DNA of 64,000 nucleotides, taken from positions 1 through 64,000 of the forward strand of contig JALONK010000026.1 of the NCBI GenBank assembly GCA_025454975.1, in the 5' to 3' direction. The stretch is from Bacteroidia bacterium. Lineage in GTDB: Bacteria; Bacteroidota; Bacteroidia; UKL13-3. The notes under the pieces were generated by a model. That model made no database searches and had not been told where the DNA came from. It saw nothing but the letters and a program-made list of their open reading frames with translations. Below are positions 43,267-52,878 of the stretch, piece by piece (within the stretch, counting starts at the first letter, position 1; each line of letters opens with the position of its first letter). A program made the translations under genes and the position numbers.

Positions 43267-45981
43267 TTAAAATAATTTTGGTTGATCAGTTGGAGGTGTT
43301 TTTGGCTTAAACTTTGGTTTCTGCTGATTTAATAAACTGTCATCATCGTTTAATAATCGTTTTACCTTTTCTTGTTCCTCTTGCAACAAGTCTTCATTAA
43401 CAAGTAATGATTGTTGAAGTACCGGTGCATCAACAACAACCGGTTTACTTTCTTGTTGTTCATCTTCAGGTTCATTTTGCACCAAGAATAAACTGATAAA
43501 ATCTTTACCGGCAATTTTATTTCCAATTGCCTTCCATCCTTTAACATCAATAAACTCGGTTAATTGATAAGTTTCCTCAAGGTTACTGTCTTTACCCTTC
43601 CCTCCTTTTCGTTCCATTACAATAACAGGTTCTAAATAATCGGTAGCCATTACAATGCGGTTATTATTTCCTTCAGGAATACACATAAATGGCTTGTTTA
43701 AGGTATTGGTTTCTAATAAAAATCGTTTTACAAAATACGCCTTTTCCCTGTCGTTGTAATACAATACGGTTAATGGACGCTTAGGGTTAAACTTACGAAT
43801 ATGCAAAACTTGATCAGCGTTGTAGTGATTGGTTAATTCGAAATTTGTCATTTCATAATTACCATCCTTTGTAACCACTAAAATTACATCATTGGTATCA
43901 AACTCTCCTAAAAATTTACCTCTACTATCTACATTTAAGCGACCAATTACTTCATCATACCAAATTTTACGACCACCTAATGTACTTGCACCTTTAGCTT
44001 TTAATTTGATAGCTTTAATCAGATATTTACTTACTATGTTCCCCATCACCGATCTGCCTTTAATTGCCAAATCAGCAAAATTAAAATCGAATTGTAGTTT
44101 GCGGGCATGGCTAAGCGGACTCAAGGTAATCTCTACCAATTCAGCTTCACTGTTGGGGTTAGCTGTAAAATATAAAACTTTACTATTAGGAGCGCCGGTG
44201 GTTAAATCATATTCTTTATCCCTGGTAATTCCTAAAACATTAAATCGTTTGGCATAAGCCACTTTGGTTTTACCATCCATGTAAATAAGGTTATAAACGC
44301 GGCGTTCATCATTCTTTCTAAACACATCCACATGAATAATATCCTTTCCCATAAAAGCCTTTTCGCTAACCTTGCTCACCATCATTTTACCATCTTTCCT
44401 AAACACAATAATGTCGTCAATATCCGAACAATCGCACACATAATCATCTTTCTTTAATCCATATCCTACGAAACCTTCACTCTTATTAACATATAATTTT
44501 TGGTTGGCAATAGCTACTTGTTTGGCTTGGATAACATCAAATATTTTTATTTCCGTTTTACGTTCTTTTCCTTTTCCGTATTTCTTTAATAAATTTTCAT
44601 AATACTTCACCTGATAAGCTTTCAGGTTGTCTAAATCATATTGAACCTGCTCGAGTTCAGCTAGTAATTTTGCCATCAATTCATCGGCTTTTATACTATC
44701 AAATCGAGTGATACGAATCATCGGTATTTTGGTTAACTTATCATAATCATCGTTTGTAATTTCGCGAATGAATTGCTTTTTATACTTTTTAAATCGCTCG
44801 TCTAAATACACAAATAATCCATCTTTATCGGTATATTTTTTAAAGTCGATATACATTTCATCTTTGATGAATATCTTTTCTAACGAAGCAAAAAACAATT
44901 GCTCATTCAGTTCAGATTTGCGTATTTCTAATTCTTGACGAAGTAGTTCACGGGTATGATCAACAGATAATCGAAGCAATTCATGAACATCTGTAAAAAT
45001 AGGCTTGTCTTCAACAATCACACAAGCGTTAGGAGATATGCTCACCTCACAATCAGTAAATGCGTATAAGGCATCAATAGTAATATCCGGCGATACACCC
45101 GGTGCCAATTGAATTTCTATTTCAACGTCTTTTGCAGTGTTATCAACTACCTTTTTAATTTTAATTTTACCGCTATCATTCGCTTTTAATACACTATCAA
45201 TTAAACTGGTGGTAGTGGTTGAATAAGGAATTTCCTTAATAATCAGAGTCTTTTTATCCAGCTCTTCAATTTTTGCCCTTACCCTTACCTTTCCTCCTTT
45301 AGCACCTCCATTGTAATTAGTAACATCAACCAATCCGCCGGTGGCAAAGTCAGGAAATAATTCAAATCGTTTTCCTTTGGTGCAATCAATAGCCGCTTTA
45401 ATAATTTCAACAAAATTATGCGGTAACATTTTAGTGGCTAATCCTACAGCAATACCTTCCACTCCTTGAGCTAATAATAGGGGAAATTTCATCGGAAGAG
45501 TTACAGGCTCTCTTTTCCTTCCATCATAAGACAATTGCCAGTTGGTGGTTTGCGGATTAAAGGCAACATCAAGCGCAAATTTACTAAGTCGCACTTCGAT
45601 ATAACGCGCTGCTGCTGCCGAATCGCCCGTTCTTACATCACCCCAGTTACCTTGTGTTTCAAACAATAAATCTTTTTGACCTAATCCAACTAATGCATCC
45701 CCAATGGCAGCATCTCCATGCGGATGATACTGCATGGTTTGACCAATTACATTAGCTACTTTATTAAACCTTCCATCCTCAATCTCATACATCGCATGCA
45801 AAATCCTTCTTTGTACCGGCTTTAATCCGTCGTTTACGGCCGGTACTGCGCGTTCTAATATTACATAAGATGCATAATCAAGAAACCAGTTTTGGTATAA
45901 GCCCGTAACAGGTGTTACCTGAGCCAGTCCATGGTCCTGTTCTTGATTTTCATTATTTTCAATATGCTCGTCACTCATCAT
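43267..45981 (-). CDS. parC: Topoisomerase IV/gyrase subunit A (ParC-like)
   Basis: A 904-residue type IIA topoisomerase subunit that cuts and rejoins DNA. The catalytic Tyr127 lies in AARYIEVRLSKFAL. The breakage-reunion core runs to about 490 with DGLKPVQRRIL and YHPHGDAAIGDALVGL, and a beta-pinwheel-like C-terminal domain follows. The last 80 residues form an acidic and Gln/Pro-rich tail that varies in the family. Placing 24 bases after a ParE-type gene supports topoisomerase IV rather than gyrase. In Bacteroidota these two are hard to separate by sequence, so ParC is a context-based choice. Confidence 0.88.
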   Translation of the reverse strand: MMSDEHIENNENQEQDHGLAQVTPVTGLYQNWFLDYASYVILERAVPAVNDGLKPVQRRILHAMYEIEDGRFNKVANVIGQTMQYHPHGDAAIGDALVGLGQKDLLFETQGNWGDVRTGDSAAAARYIEVRLSKFALDVAFNPQTTNWQLSYDGRKREPVTLPMKFPLLLAQGVEGIAVGLATKMLPHNFVEIIKAAIDCTKGKRFELFPDFATGGLVDVTNYNGGAKGGKVRVRAKIEELDKKTLIIKEIPYSTTTTSLIDSVLKANDSGKIKIKKVVDNTAKDVEIEIQLAPGVSPDITIDALYAFTDCEVSISPNACVIVEDKPIFTDVHELLRLSVDHTRELLRQELEIRKSELNEQLFFASLEKIFIKDEMYIDFKKYTDKDGLFVYLDERFKKYKKQFIREITNDDYDKLTKIPMIRITRFDSIKADELMAKLLAELEQVQYDLDNLKAYQVKYYENLLKKYGKGKERKTEIKIFDVIQAKQVAIANQKLYVNKSEGFVGYGLKKDDYVCDCSDIDDIIVFRKDGKMMVSKVSEKAFMGKDIIHVDVFRKNDERRVYNLIYMDGKTKVAYAKRFNVLGITRDKEYDLTTGAPNSKVLYFTANPNSEAELVEITLSPLSHARKLQFDFNFADLAIKGRSVMGNIVSKYLIKAIKLKAKGASTLGGRKIWYDEVIGRLNVDSRGKFLGEFDTNDVILVVTKDGNYEMTNFELTNHYNADQVLHIRKFNPKRPLTVLYYNDREKAYFVKRFLLETNTLNKPFMCIPEGNNNRIVMATDYLEPVIVMERKGGKGKDSNLEETYQLTEFIDVKGWKAIGNKIAGKDFISLFLVQNEPEDEQQESKPVVVDAPVLQQSLLVNEDLLQEEQEKVKRLLNDDDSLLNQQKPKFKPKTPPTDQPKLF

Positions 45982-46005
45982 TCGTATTTTTTAACAACCC
46001 ATTAC

Positions 46006-47877
46006 TTAAGCTACTGCTTTTTCTTCAATAATATCTTTCTCTATTCGTAAATTATCAATGATAAAATTTTGTCGGTCCATGGTGTTTTTTCCCATATAAT
46101 ATTCCAACAACGATTTGATTGTTGTGTCTTGTGAAAGAATAACCGGTTGTAATTTTATTTCATCTCCAATAAACAATCCAAACTCATCAGGCGAAATTTC
46201 ACCTAAGCCCTTAAATCGTGTAATTTCAGGCTTTCCTCCAAGTTTTTGAATGGCTTTTTGCTTCTCATCTTCCGAATAACAATAGTGTGTATGTTGTTTA
46301 TTCCTTACCCTAAACAAAGGCGTTTCAAGAATATAAACATGTCCGTTCTTTACCAAATCCGGAAAAAACTGAAGAAAAAATGTCAACATCAACAATCGAA
46401 TATGCATCCCGTCAACATCAGCATCAGTGGCAATTACAATGCGATTATAACGTAAACCATCCAAGCCTTCTTCTATATTTAACGCATGTTGTAACAAGTT
46501 AAACTCTTCGTTTTCATACACCACTTTTTTGGTTAGTCCATAACAATTCAACGGCTTACCTCTTAAACTAAACACTGCCTGTGTTTCAACATCACGGCTC
46601 TTAGTTATGCTTCCACTTGCACTATCACCCTCGGTTATAAACAAAGTAGTATCGTAACGTTTTTCATGTTTTTCATCATCGTAATGAGCCCTGCAATCAC
46701 GTAATTTTTTATTGTGTAATGATGCTTTTTTAGCACGCTCATTAGCCAATTTCTTAATGCCTGCCATATCCTTACGCTCACGCTCACTTTGCATGATTCG
46801 TTTTTGCAAGGCATCAGCAACTGTTGGATTTTTATGTAAATAATCATCCAAAGCTTTCTTTAAAAAATCACCAATAAAATTTTTCATGGTTGGTCCGTCA
46901 ATGGCAACATTGGTTGAACCTAATTTTGTTTTGGTTTGACTTTCAAATACCGGTTCTTGAACCCTAACACTAACGGCAGCAATAATGCTTGCCCTGATAT
47001 CAGCTAAATCAAATTCTTTTCGATAAAATTCGCGAATAGTTTTCGCATAGGCTTCTCTAAAGGCCAACAAATGTGTTCCACCTTGAGTGGTGTGCTGACC
47101 ATTAACAAAACTATAATACTCCTCACCATATTGATTTTCATGAGTTATGGCAACCTCTATATCCTCTCCTTTTAAATGTATAATTGGGTAACGTAAATGC
47201 TCTTCATTGGTCTTCCTCTTTAACAAATCAAGTAAACCATCCTTACTATAAAACTTTTTATCGTTGTAAATTATGGTTAACCCACTGTTTAAATATGCAT
47301 AATTCCACAGCATATTCTCGATATACTCCGGAATAAAATGGAAGTTTTTAAAGATGGTATCATCTGGCGTAAAATAAACAGCAGTGCCATTGGGCTCTAA
47401 AGTTTCCTGAAGTTTATATTCCTTCACCAATTCACCTTTACTAAAGTCGGCGGCTTTGGTTTGACCATCCCTGAAGGCCTGTACCTTAAATTGAACAGAT
47501 AAGGCATTAACAGCTTTCGTTCCCACACCATTTAGTCCAACCGATTTTTGAAACGCTTTACTATCATATTTACCACCGGTGTTTATTTTGCTTACCACAT
47601 CAACCAACTTTCCCAACGGAATTCCCCGTCCATAATCCCGCACATATACCATTCCATCGGTAATTTTAATGTCAATAGTTTTACCATAACCCATGGTATG
47701 TTCATCAATACAGTTATCTAAAACCTCTTTTAATAAGATGTAAATTCCGTCATCAGGCGATGAACCATCACCTAATTTACCAATATACATACCCGGGCGT
47801 ATCCTAATATGTTCACGCCAATCCAACGAACGAATACTACTTTCGTCGTAAATTACTTTTGTTTCTTTTTCTGCCAT
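46006..47877 (-). CDS. parE: Topoisomerase IV subunit B (ParE-like)
   Basis: A 623-residue ATPase subunit of a type IIA topoisomerase. The GHKL ATP site is shown by [10 protein letters not shown] and [11 protein letters not shown], and [14 protein letters not shown] is the ATP-lid motif. The TOPRIM domain has [14 protein letters not shown] (glutamate ligand) and the DxD pair [12 protein letters not shown]. The EGDSASGS form is usual for the Bacteroidota topoisomerase IV B subunit, while gyrase B has EGDSAGG. The length is that of ParE without the large GyrB insertion. It precedes the ParC-like gene by 24 bases on one transcript. Confidence 0.92.
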   Translation of the reverse strand: MAEKETKVIYDESSIRSLDWREHIRIRPGMYIGKLGDGSSPDDGIYILLKEVLDNCIDEHTMGYGKTIDIKITDGMVYVRDYGRGIPLGKLVDVVSKINTGGKYDSKAFQKSVGLNGVGTKAVNALSVQFKVQAFRDGQTKAADFSKGELVKEYKLQETLEPNGTAVYFTPDDTIFKNFHFIPEYIENMLWNYAYLNSGLTIIYNDKKFYSKDGLLDLLKRKTNEEHLRYPIIHLKGEDIEVAITHENQYGEEYYSFVNGQHTTQGGTHLLAFREAYAKTIREFYRKEFDLADIRASIIAAVSVRVQEPVFESQTKTKLGSTNVAIDGPTMKNFIGDFLKKALDDYLHKNPTVADALQKRIMQSERERKDMAGIKKLANERAKKASLHNKKLRDCRAHYDDEKHEKRYDTTLFITEGDSASGSITKSRDVETQAVFSLRGKPLNCYGLTKKVVYENEEFNLLQHALNIEEGLDGLRYNRIVIATDADVDGMHIRLLMLTFFLQFFPDLVKNGHVYILETPLFRVRNKQHTHYCYSEDEKQKAIQKLGGKPEITRFKGLGEISPDEFGLFIGDEIKLQPVILSQDTTIKSLLEYYMGKNTMDRQNFIIDNLRIEKDIIEEKAVA

Positions 47878-48278
47878 ATCCTTCTCGCAAATAAGGGTGT
47901 GAAATTATGTAACTGTTGTGTTTAGTAATCCACAGTGGAAACAAAAAATGTGGGAAAACAATGTTTCGGTGATATTCAAGCTAAAAAAACTACGGATTAA
48001 CCGGACTTCCCAAGTTTTTGCAAAAAATTTTAGGTTCTGAACAATTAATTTTAATATTGATAATCAAAGCATTAGTAGCGTTTTACAGAATAATGACATG
48101 AAAACAATAAGGTTAGGCGTATGGTTTGCGTGTCTATAGGCAAAAGCAATTGTCAATCTTTAAAACTTACTGATATGAAAAATCTTGTTTTATCACCAAT
48201 CCAATTCAAACTTCGTGCTGCGGCTATTTTGTGTTTATTAGCAGCAGTAGCACTAAGTATGTAAAACCCGGTTAAGGG
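47878..48278. other. Intergenic region before parE with a tiny reading frame
   Basis: On the minus strand a TTATTTGC element and an AGAAGGA sequence lie directly before the parE start and may be its promoter and ribosome site. The remainder holds a 29-codon plus-strand frame (48175-48264), listed separately, and a short AACCC/GGGTT dyad at 48265-48280. Nothing else was recognised. Confidence 0.4.
48175..48264 (+). CDS. Possible 29-residue hydrophobic peptide
   Basis: A short frame from ATG 48175 to TAA 48262-48264 encodes MKNLVLSPIQFKLR followed by a hydrophobic stretch (AAAILCLLAAVALSM). It would be a one-helix membrane peptide with a basic N-terminus. A small AACCC/GGGTT hairpin follows the stop. 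Such composition can arise by chance in 400 bases, and no ribosome site is obvious. Listed with low confidence. Confidence 0.25.
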   Translation: MKNLVLSPIQFKLRAAAILCLLAAVALSM

Positions 48279-49544
48279 TTATTGTTGTTGTAATACCTGC
48301 ATCATTGCCTTAGCTTTTAGCATGCATTCGTTATACTCTTCTTCAGCAACCGAATCGTATGTTATGGCACCGCCAACTTCAAAGCTTAGGTAATGATTGC
48401 GGGTGTTGTATTGTAAACTTCTAATTACCACATTCAAATCAAATTCGCCTTGTGGGTTGATATAGCCAATTGATCCTGAATATAAGCCTCGTGCAGTATT
48501 TTCATATTGTTCAATCAATTTCATAGCCATAATTTTGGGTGCCCCTGTCATACTTCCCATCGGGAATGCATGCTTAATAATATCAACCAAATGCACGTTT
48601 TCATCAGGTATTGAACTCACCGTTGAAATTAACTGATGTACTTGTGGGAACGAATAAATACCGAAAAGTTCATCAACCCTTATACTTCCTGTAATTGCTG
48701 TTCGTGCCAAATCATTTCTAACCAAGTCAACAATCATTAAATTTTCGGCCCTTTCTTTTTCACTATTAAACAGATTGTGCTTTTGTTGTTCATCATCCTT
48801 TATGTTTAACAAACGAGGCGCTGTTCCTTTAATAGGTTGTGAATATATTCTCCCGTTGCTTTTACATAAAAATCGTTCAGGACTTGCACACATTAAACTG
48901 CGTTCACCCCAATTAAAAAATCCACCAAATGGCACCGGCGATTTTTGAGACAATAAATCGTACAAGCTTAGCGGACAAACTTCGGTATGCGCATAAAATT
49001 CCATACAGTAGTTAAGCTCATACACATCTCCTTCAATTATATGTTGCTTAATTGCTTCAATATGTTGTAAATATTGCTCACGCATTACCTTACTTATGGG
49101 TATAATTGGTGATAGTTGTGCAGGTTCAAAACCCGACGATTGATTTAACCAACGCTCAACTAATGCTTCTCCGGCTATTACTTGTAACTGATGATTGATG
49201 GCTACCACTTCCTTAGGAACAAATGCTGTAATTAATGGAAAACCTATATAATCGGGATGAGCCGATGTAAGGTTTTCAATGCTATTTTTCAGTTCATAGC
49301 TTAAAGCTAATCCTATCCAACAATCCGGGTGTGTATTTATAAAATGTTGTAATCCTTCAAAAGGATTATCATCTGTGCATACATAATCATATTTAGCTCC
49401 AAATGCAGCAAGAAATTCGAGTTTACCTAAACCTAAGGCATTATCAACAAAATGATTATCCAACAACATCACCTGAGTAAAGCTTTTGGCGTGCAATAAA
49501 GCACAGCGCTTAATCCACAAGGCTTGTTTTGGGCTTAGTTGCAT
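48279..49544 (-). CDS. pabB: Aminodeoxychorismate synthase component I
   Basis: A 421-residue chorismate-utilising enzyme for p-aminobenzoate, a folate precursor. PIKGTAPR carries the Lys that distinguishes PabB from anthranilate synthase (which has PIAGT). The C-terminal core shows EKERAENLMIVDLVRNDLAR, PMGSMTGAPKIMAM, RGLYSGSIGYI and EEYNECMLKA in family order. The N-terminal part is shorter than in E. coli, as usual for Bacteroidota. No glutamine amidotransferase subunit (pabA) lies nearby. It is 16 bases after the arginine decarboxylase gene, probably co-transcribed. Confidence 0.9.
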   Translation of the reverse strand: MQLSPKQALWIKRCALLHAKSFTQVMLLDNHFVDNALGLGKLEFLAAFGAKYDYVCTDDNPFEGLQHFINTHPDCWIGLALSYELKNSIENLTSAHPDYIGFPLITAFVPKEVVAINHQLQVIAGEALVERWLNQSSGFEPAQLSPIIPISKVMREQYLQHIEAIKQHIIEGDVYELNYCMEFYAHTEVCPLSLYDLLSQKSPVPFGGFFNWGERSLMCASPERFLCKSNGRIYSQPIKGTAPRLLNIKDDEQQKHNLFNSEKERAENLMIVDLVRNDLARTAITGSIRVDELFGIYSFPQVHQLISTVSSIPDENVHLVDIIKHAFPMGSMTGAPKIMAMKLIEQYENTARGLYSGSIGYINPQGEFDLNVVIRSLQYNTRNHYLSFEVGGAITYDSVAEEEYNECMLKAKAMMQVLQQQ

Positions 49545-49560
49545 TTAAATAGAGGCTAAA

Positions 49561-50967
49561 TTATTTATAACCCAACACCTTCATCATCTGTTCAGCATTT
49601 TGTTCTTCGGCAAATACCTGAACATCTAGCGAGCCATCTTCTTTTTTGTCAATAACCAAGTGTTTAGGTGCCGGAATTAAACAATGTTGTATACCTCCGT
49701 ATCCGCCCAAACTTTCTTGGTAAGCACCGGTGTGAAAAAAGCCCATATATAAAGGTTCATCCTCTTGTAATTTAGGCATGAACACCTGATTAGTGTGAGT
49801 GTCACTGTTGTAAAAATCTTGGCTATCGCAGGTTAATCCCCCAAGATTAATTCGTTTAAATTCTTTATCCCACTGATTAATGGCCAATAAAATAAACTTT
49901 TGTCCAATGCCCCAAGTATCAGGCAATGTGGTGATAAAGGAAGAGTCAATCATGTACCAACTTTCTTTATCATTTTGTTGTTTTTCGCCAATAATATTAT
50001 ACACTGCACCACCGCTTTCACCAACTGTAAACGAACCAAACTCAGTAAATATATTCGGTGGGGTTACATTTCTATTTTCACAAATGGTTTTGATATAATA
50101 TACAATCTGATCGATCATATAAGGATAGTCGTGCTCAACACCTAATGAGGTATATATAGGCATTCCTCCACCAATATCCAACGTATCTAAATCATCACAA
50201 ACCTCTTTTAAATCGCAATACACATTTACCAATCGCGTAAGTTCACTCCAGTAATAAGTGGTATCTTTTATACCGCTATTCACAAAAAAGTGTAACATTT
50301 TTAACTTAAACAATGGATTGTTTTTTATTTTCTCTTCGTAAAGTTCTTTAACGATTTTAAAACTTGTTCCTAACCGAGAAGTATAAACTAAAAACCCTGG
50401 TTCTTCTTCAGTGGCGATGCGAATACCCAATTTCATGGGTTGTGTTACTTTGTTAGCTAACAAATCAAACTCACCCGGATTATCTAAAACTGCAATTAAG
50501 TTATCAAATCCATTGTTTACCATTTCAACTATACCTTGCAGGTAAACATCATTTTTATAACCATTACAAACAATGTATTTCGACTTAGGAAATTTGCCCT
50601 CGGCATGTAAATTTTTGAGTAAATTTAAATCAAAGGCTGATGAAGTTTCAATATCTGCGCCGTGTTTAAGTACTTCATTTAGCACAAAGCTAAAATGTGA
50701 ACTTTTGGTACAATAACAGTAATAATATTCACCGGGATAGTCATATTTTTCAATTGCCTGCTCAAATAGCACCCTCGACTTATTGATTTGAGAGCCAATT
50801 TTTGGCAAGTAAGTAAACTTAAATGGCGTCCCGTATTGCTTAATCAACTCCATTAAATCAACTCCGTGAAAATTAAGCTGATTGTTTTTTACCTCAAAAC
50901 CGTGACGGGGAAAGTAAAATGTTTGATTGATTAAGTCGATGTACTTGTTTTTTATTCCTGTTGACAA
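49561..50967 (-). CDS. speA: Arginine decarboxylase (PLP fold III type)
   Basis: A 468-residue PLP-dependent decarboxylase that turns arginine into agmatine for polyamine synthesis. The PLP lysine is in YCYCTKSSHF (near residue 87). IETSSAFDL, TLDIGGGMP (phosphate loop) and the C-terminal YQESLGGYGG follow the alanine-racemase-like fold III pattern. The length agrees with the Bacteroidota form rather than the larger E. coli SpeA. Lysine or a related amino acid as substrate cannot be excluded. The start codon is TTG at 50965-50967; an in-frame stop lies five codons upstream and the next Met is at residue 39, too late for the fold. Confidence 0.85.
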   Translation of the reverse strand: MSTGIKNKYIDLINQTFYFPRHGFEVKNNQLNFHGVDLMELIKQYGTPFKFTYLPKIGSQINKSRVLFEQAIEKYDYPGEYYYCYCTKSSHFSFVLNEVLKHGADIETSSAFDLNLLKNLHAEGKFPKSKYIVCNGYKNDVYLQGIVEMVNNGFDNLIAVLDNPGEFDLLANKVTQPMKLGIRIATEEEPGFLVYTSRLGTSFKIVKELYEEKIKNNPLFKLKMLHFFVNSGIKDTTYYWSELTRLVNVYCDLKEVCDDLDTLDIGGGMPIYTSLGVEHDYPYMIDQIVYYIKTICENRNVTPPNIFTEFGSFTVGESGGAVYNIIGEKQQNDKESWYMIDSSFITTLPDTWGIGQKFILLAINQWDKEFKRINLGGLTCDSQDFYNSDTHTNQVFMPKLQEDEPLYMGFFHTGAYQESLGGYGGIQHCLIPAPKHLVIDKKEDGSLDVQVFAEEQNAEQMMKVLGYK

Positions 50968-51083
50968 CCTGGGTAAGTATTAATTGTGTAACAAAACTGA
51001 ATATCGGTGCAATGTTAAAAAATCAAATCTTATTTTTTGTATGTTTTTTACATCCCATTATTAATTTTACGTGAACACCTCAC

Positions 51084-52145
51084 TTAAAACGGAAATCTTA
51101 TATTTAACATGTAAATGCTTTGGTCTTTGTTACCGTCGCTTTGATGATTCATAAATTCAACTCCGTAGTTTACCAAACCCGGACCATCATATAACAAACC
51201 AAACTTCATTCCTTTGTGTATAGCGGCAATTTCAGGAGCCCTAAACGTTCCAATATTAAAACCAACCCAATACGGATTACCTCTATTGTTTCTATTCAAG
51301 TTAAACATGGTTTTTAAATCGTAAGCAATAAAAAAGCGCTGATTACTTAAATCAGGAGTTTGGTCATAAAACGCACCACCTGCTAATGAAATACCAGCAC
51401 GTATTACTTGGTTGTTATATTTATTATTAAAACAACCCATTAAATTAAGTTCTGTAATCGGACTAAAGGTATTGCCAATTATAGTGATACCAAAACTTGG
51501 ATTTGCTTCTATTTCAATAAATCTGCGTTGTAACTGAGGTGTATACTGAAATCCTGTTGGTGTGATTTGTATCTTAAAATGTGTTATTTTATTGAACCTT
51601 TTTTGCTCTTCATTCATTTTAGCCATGGCCTGTTCAATGCTAAACAACGACATTTTTGGCAGGATGCTGTCGGGGTTATCAAAATAAAAGTGCATTTGCA
51701 CATCCGTTGCCAAATAATACCAAGCAATATGATATTTAGGCAAATCGTATAACATCCGATATTTTTCGTAACCAATATCAATGCCATAGTTACTGAAAGA
51801 AGTTGATTCAACTTTAAGTCGGCGTTGTTGCTCATTAAGCACAAAATAATATATATGCTGAGCTTCTTTATCAATGGCAGCATTGCTTATGGCCTGGTTA
51901 TAATCGTTGATAAATGCTGTTTTTATGGCATCAAATGCAGCACCTACCTTTACATAATCTGCTAAAGTTTTACCTGTAATCACCAACCTGTCTCTACCTC
52001 CCAAGTTAATACTTACAGTATCACTCATCATTGAATATTTATCATTTTCAGATTTTAAAGTTAGATAACTTTGTGCAGAAACTGTTATGGCTAAACTGCA
52101 TTGCATAATAAGGCCTAACAGTAAAATATTATAGTTACATTTCAT
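51084..52145 (-). CDS. Exported protein of the sigma-factor locus, unrecognised
   Basis: A 353-residue exported protein with signal peptide (LLLGLIMQCSLAITVSAQ). The N-terminal half is helical (about 60-200). From about 210 onward alternating strands (QRRFIEIEANPSFGITIIG, GISLAGGAFYDQTP, IAYDLKTMFNLN, YWVGFNIGTF) end in a final YMLNIRFPF, a typical outer membrane beta-barrel ending. It was not recognised as a named family. It lies 10 bases after the membrane protein at 52156, so these two are a unit with the nearby ECF sigma gene. It may be the target or sensor of that system. Confidence 0.65.
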   Translation of the reverse strand: MKCNYNILLLGLIMQCSLAITVSAQSYLTLKSENDKYSMMSDTVSINLGGRDRLVITGKTLADYVKVGAAFDAIKTAFINDYNQAISNAAIDKEAQHIYYFVLNEQQRRLKVESTSFSNYGIDIGYEKYRMLYDLPKYHIAWYYLATDVQMHFYFDNPDSILPKMSLFSIEQAMAKMNEEQKRFNKITHFKIQITPTGFQYTPQLQRRFIEIEANPSFGITIIGNTFSPITELNLMGCFNNKYNNQVIRAGISLAGGAFYDQTPDLSNQRFFIAYDLKTMFNLNRNNRGNPYWVGFNIGTFRAPEIAAIHKGMKFGLLYDGPGLVNYGVEFMNHQSDGNKDQSIYMLNIRFPF

Positions 52146-52155
52146 AGCTTTATAT

Positions 52156-52803
52156 TTAAAATATTGAACGTATTTTCAAGAAATTTTTACGACCACTTTT
52201 TGCTTGTTGTTTATCACCAAAGCCCACATTAAAGCGATATTTCTTGGCCTGTATAAAAATTTGATTTGGGGCTGTATCTTTAACCAATGGTTTATTATAA
52301 TCCAGTTCGATAAAACGTTCAGTGGTAGCTTTGGCAACAACTACAGGTGGTAAACTGTCCTTTATTTCGGCAGCTTTTGGTTCAGGTAAATCAACCTTAG
52401 CAATGCTAATAACTGTATCCTTTTCCTGAATAATCGGCAATTGTATACGGGTTGGATGTTTTGCTGATTTATAGCGAATGCTGCCCTTCTTTTTGGCAGG
52501 TTTGGCTACAGTTACTTTTTGATTAACAACAGGTGCGCTAGCTTTAGTTACCTTCGCTATTGTTTTAGGCTGGTGAGATTGATAATATTTAAACCATAAC
52601 AACCCTGCTCCACCAAACAATAAGCATGCAGCAGCTATCTGCCACCAGAAAACTAAACCGCGTTTTTTAACCCCTGATTTTTTATGATGTAAGGCTGTTT
52701 GTAAAATATCCCATTTAGCTTGCAAATCGGGTTCATAACCTTTAGGTAAATCATGAAGATTATTAAGTTTTTCTTGAATTTTTTTTATACTTTTCTTTTC
52801 CAT
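52156..52803 (-). CDS. Single-pass membrane protein, possible anti-sigma factor
   Basis: A 215-residue protein with a short cytoplasmic N-terminus (1-48, helical, WDILQTALHHKK), one membrane helix (about 50-70, WWQIAAACLLFGGAGLLW) and a basic/proline-rich periplasmic part. The C-terminus ends KNFLKIRSIF. The layout is that of Bacteroidota anti-sigma-like membrane proteins, although no zinc-binding anti-sigma motif (HxxxCxxC) is present. It stands between a GT-C glycosyltransferase gene and the exported protein gene, downstream of an ECF sigma gene. The anti-sigma role is inferred from position. Confidence 0.55.
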   Translation of the reverse strand: MEKKSIKKIQEKLNNLHDLPKGYEPDLQAKWDILQTALHHKKSGVKKRGLVFWWQIAAACLLFGGAGLLWFKYYQSHQPKTIAKVTKASAPVVNQKVTVAKPAKKKGSIRYKSAKHPTRIQLPIIQEKDTVISIAKVDLPEPKAAEIKDSLPPVVVAKATTERFIELDYNKPLVKDTAPNQIFIQAKKYRFNVGFGDKQQAKSGRKNFLKIRSIF

Positions 52804-52878
52804 TGATTACTGTTTTGCCGTTTGTTTTATTTGATAATGCAAAACACAATAAAAAAGTTGCCTCACCTGTAAAATTCT

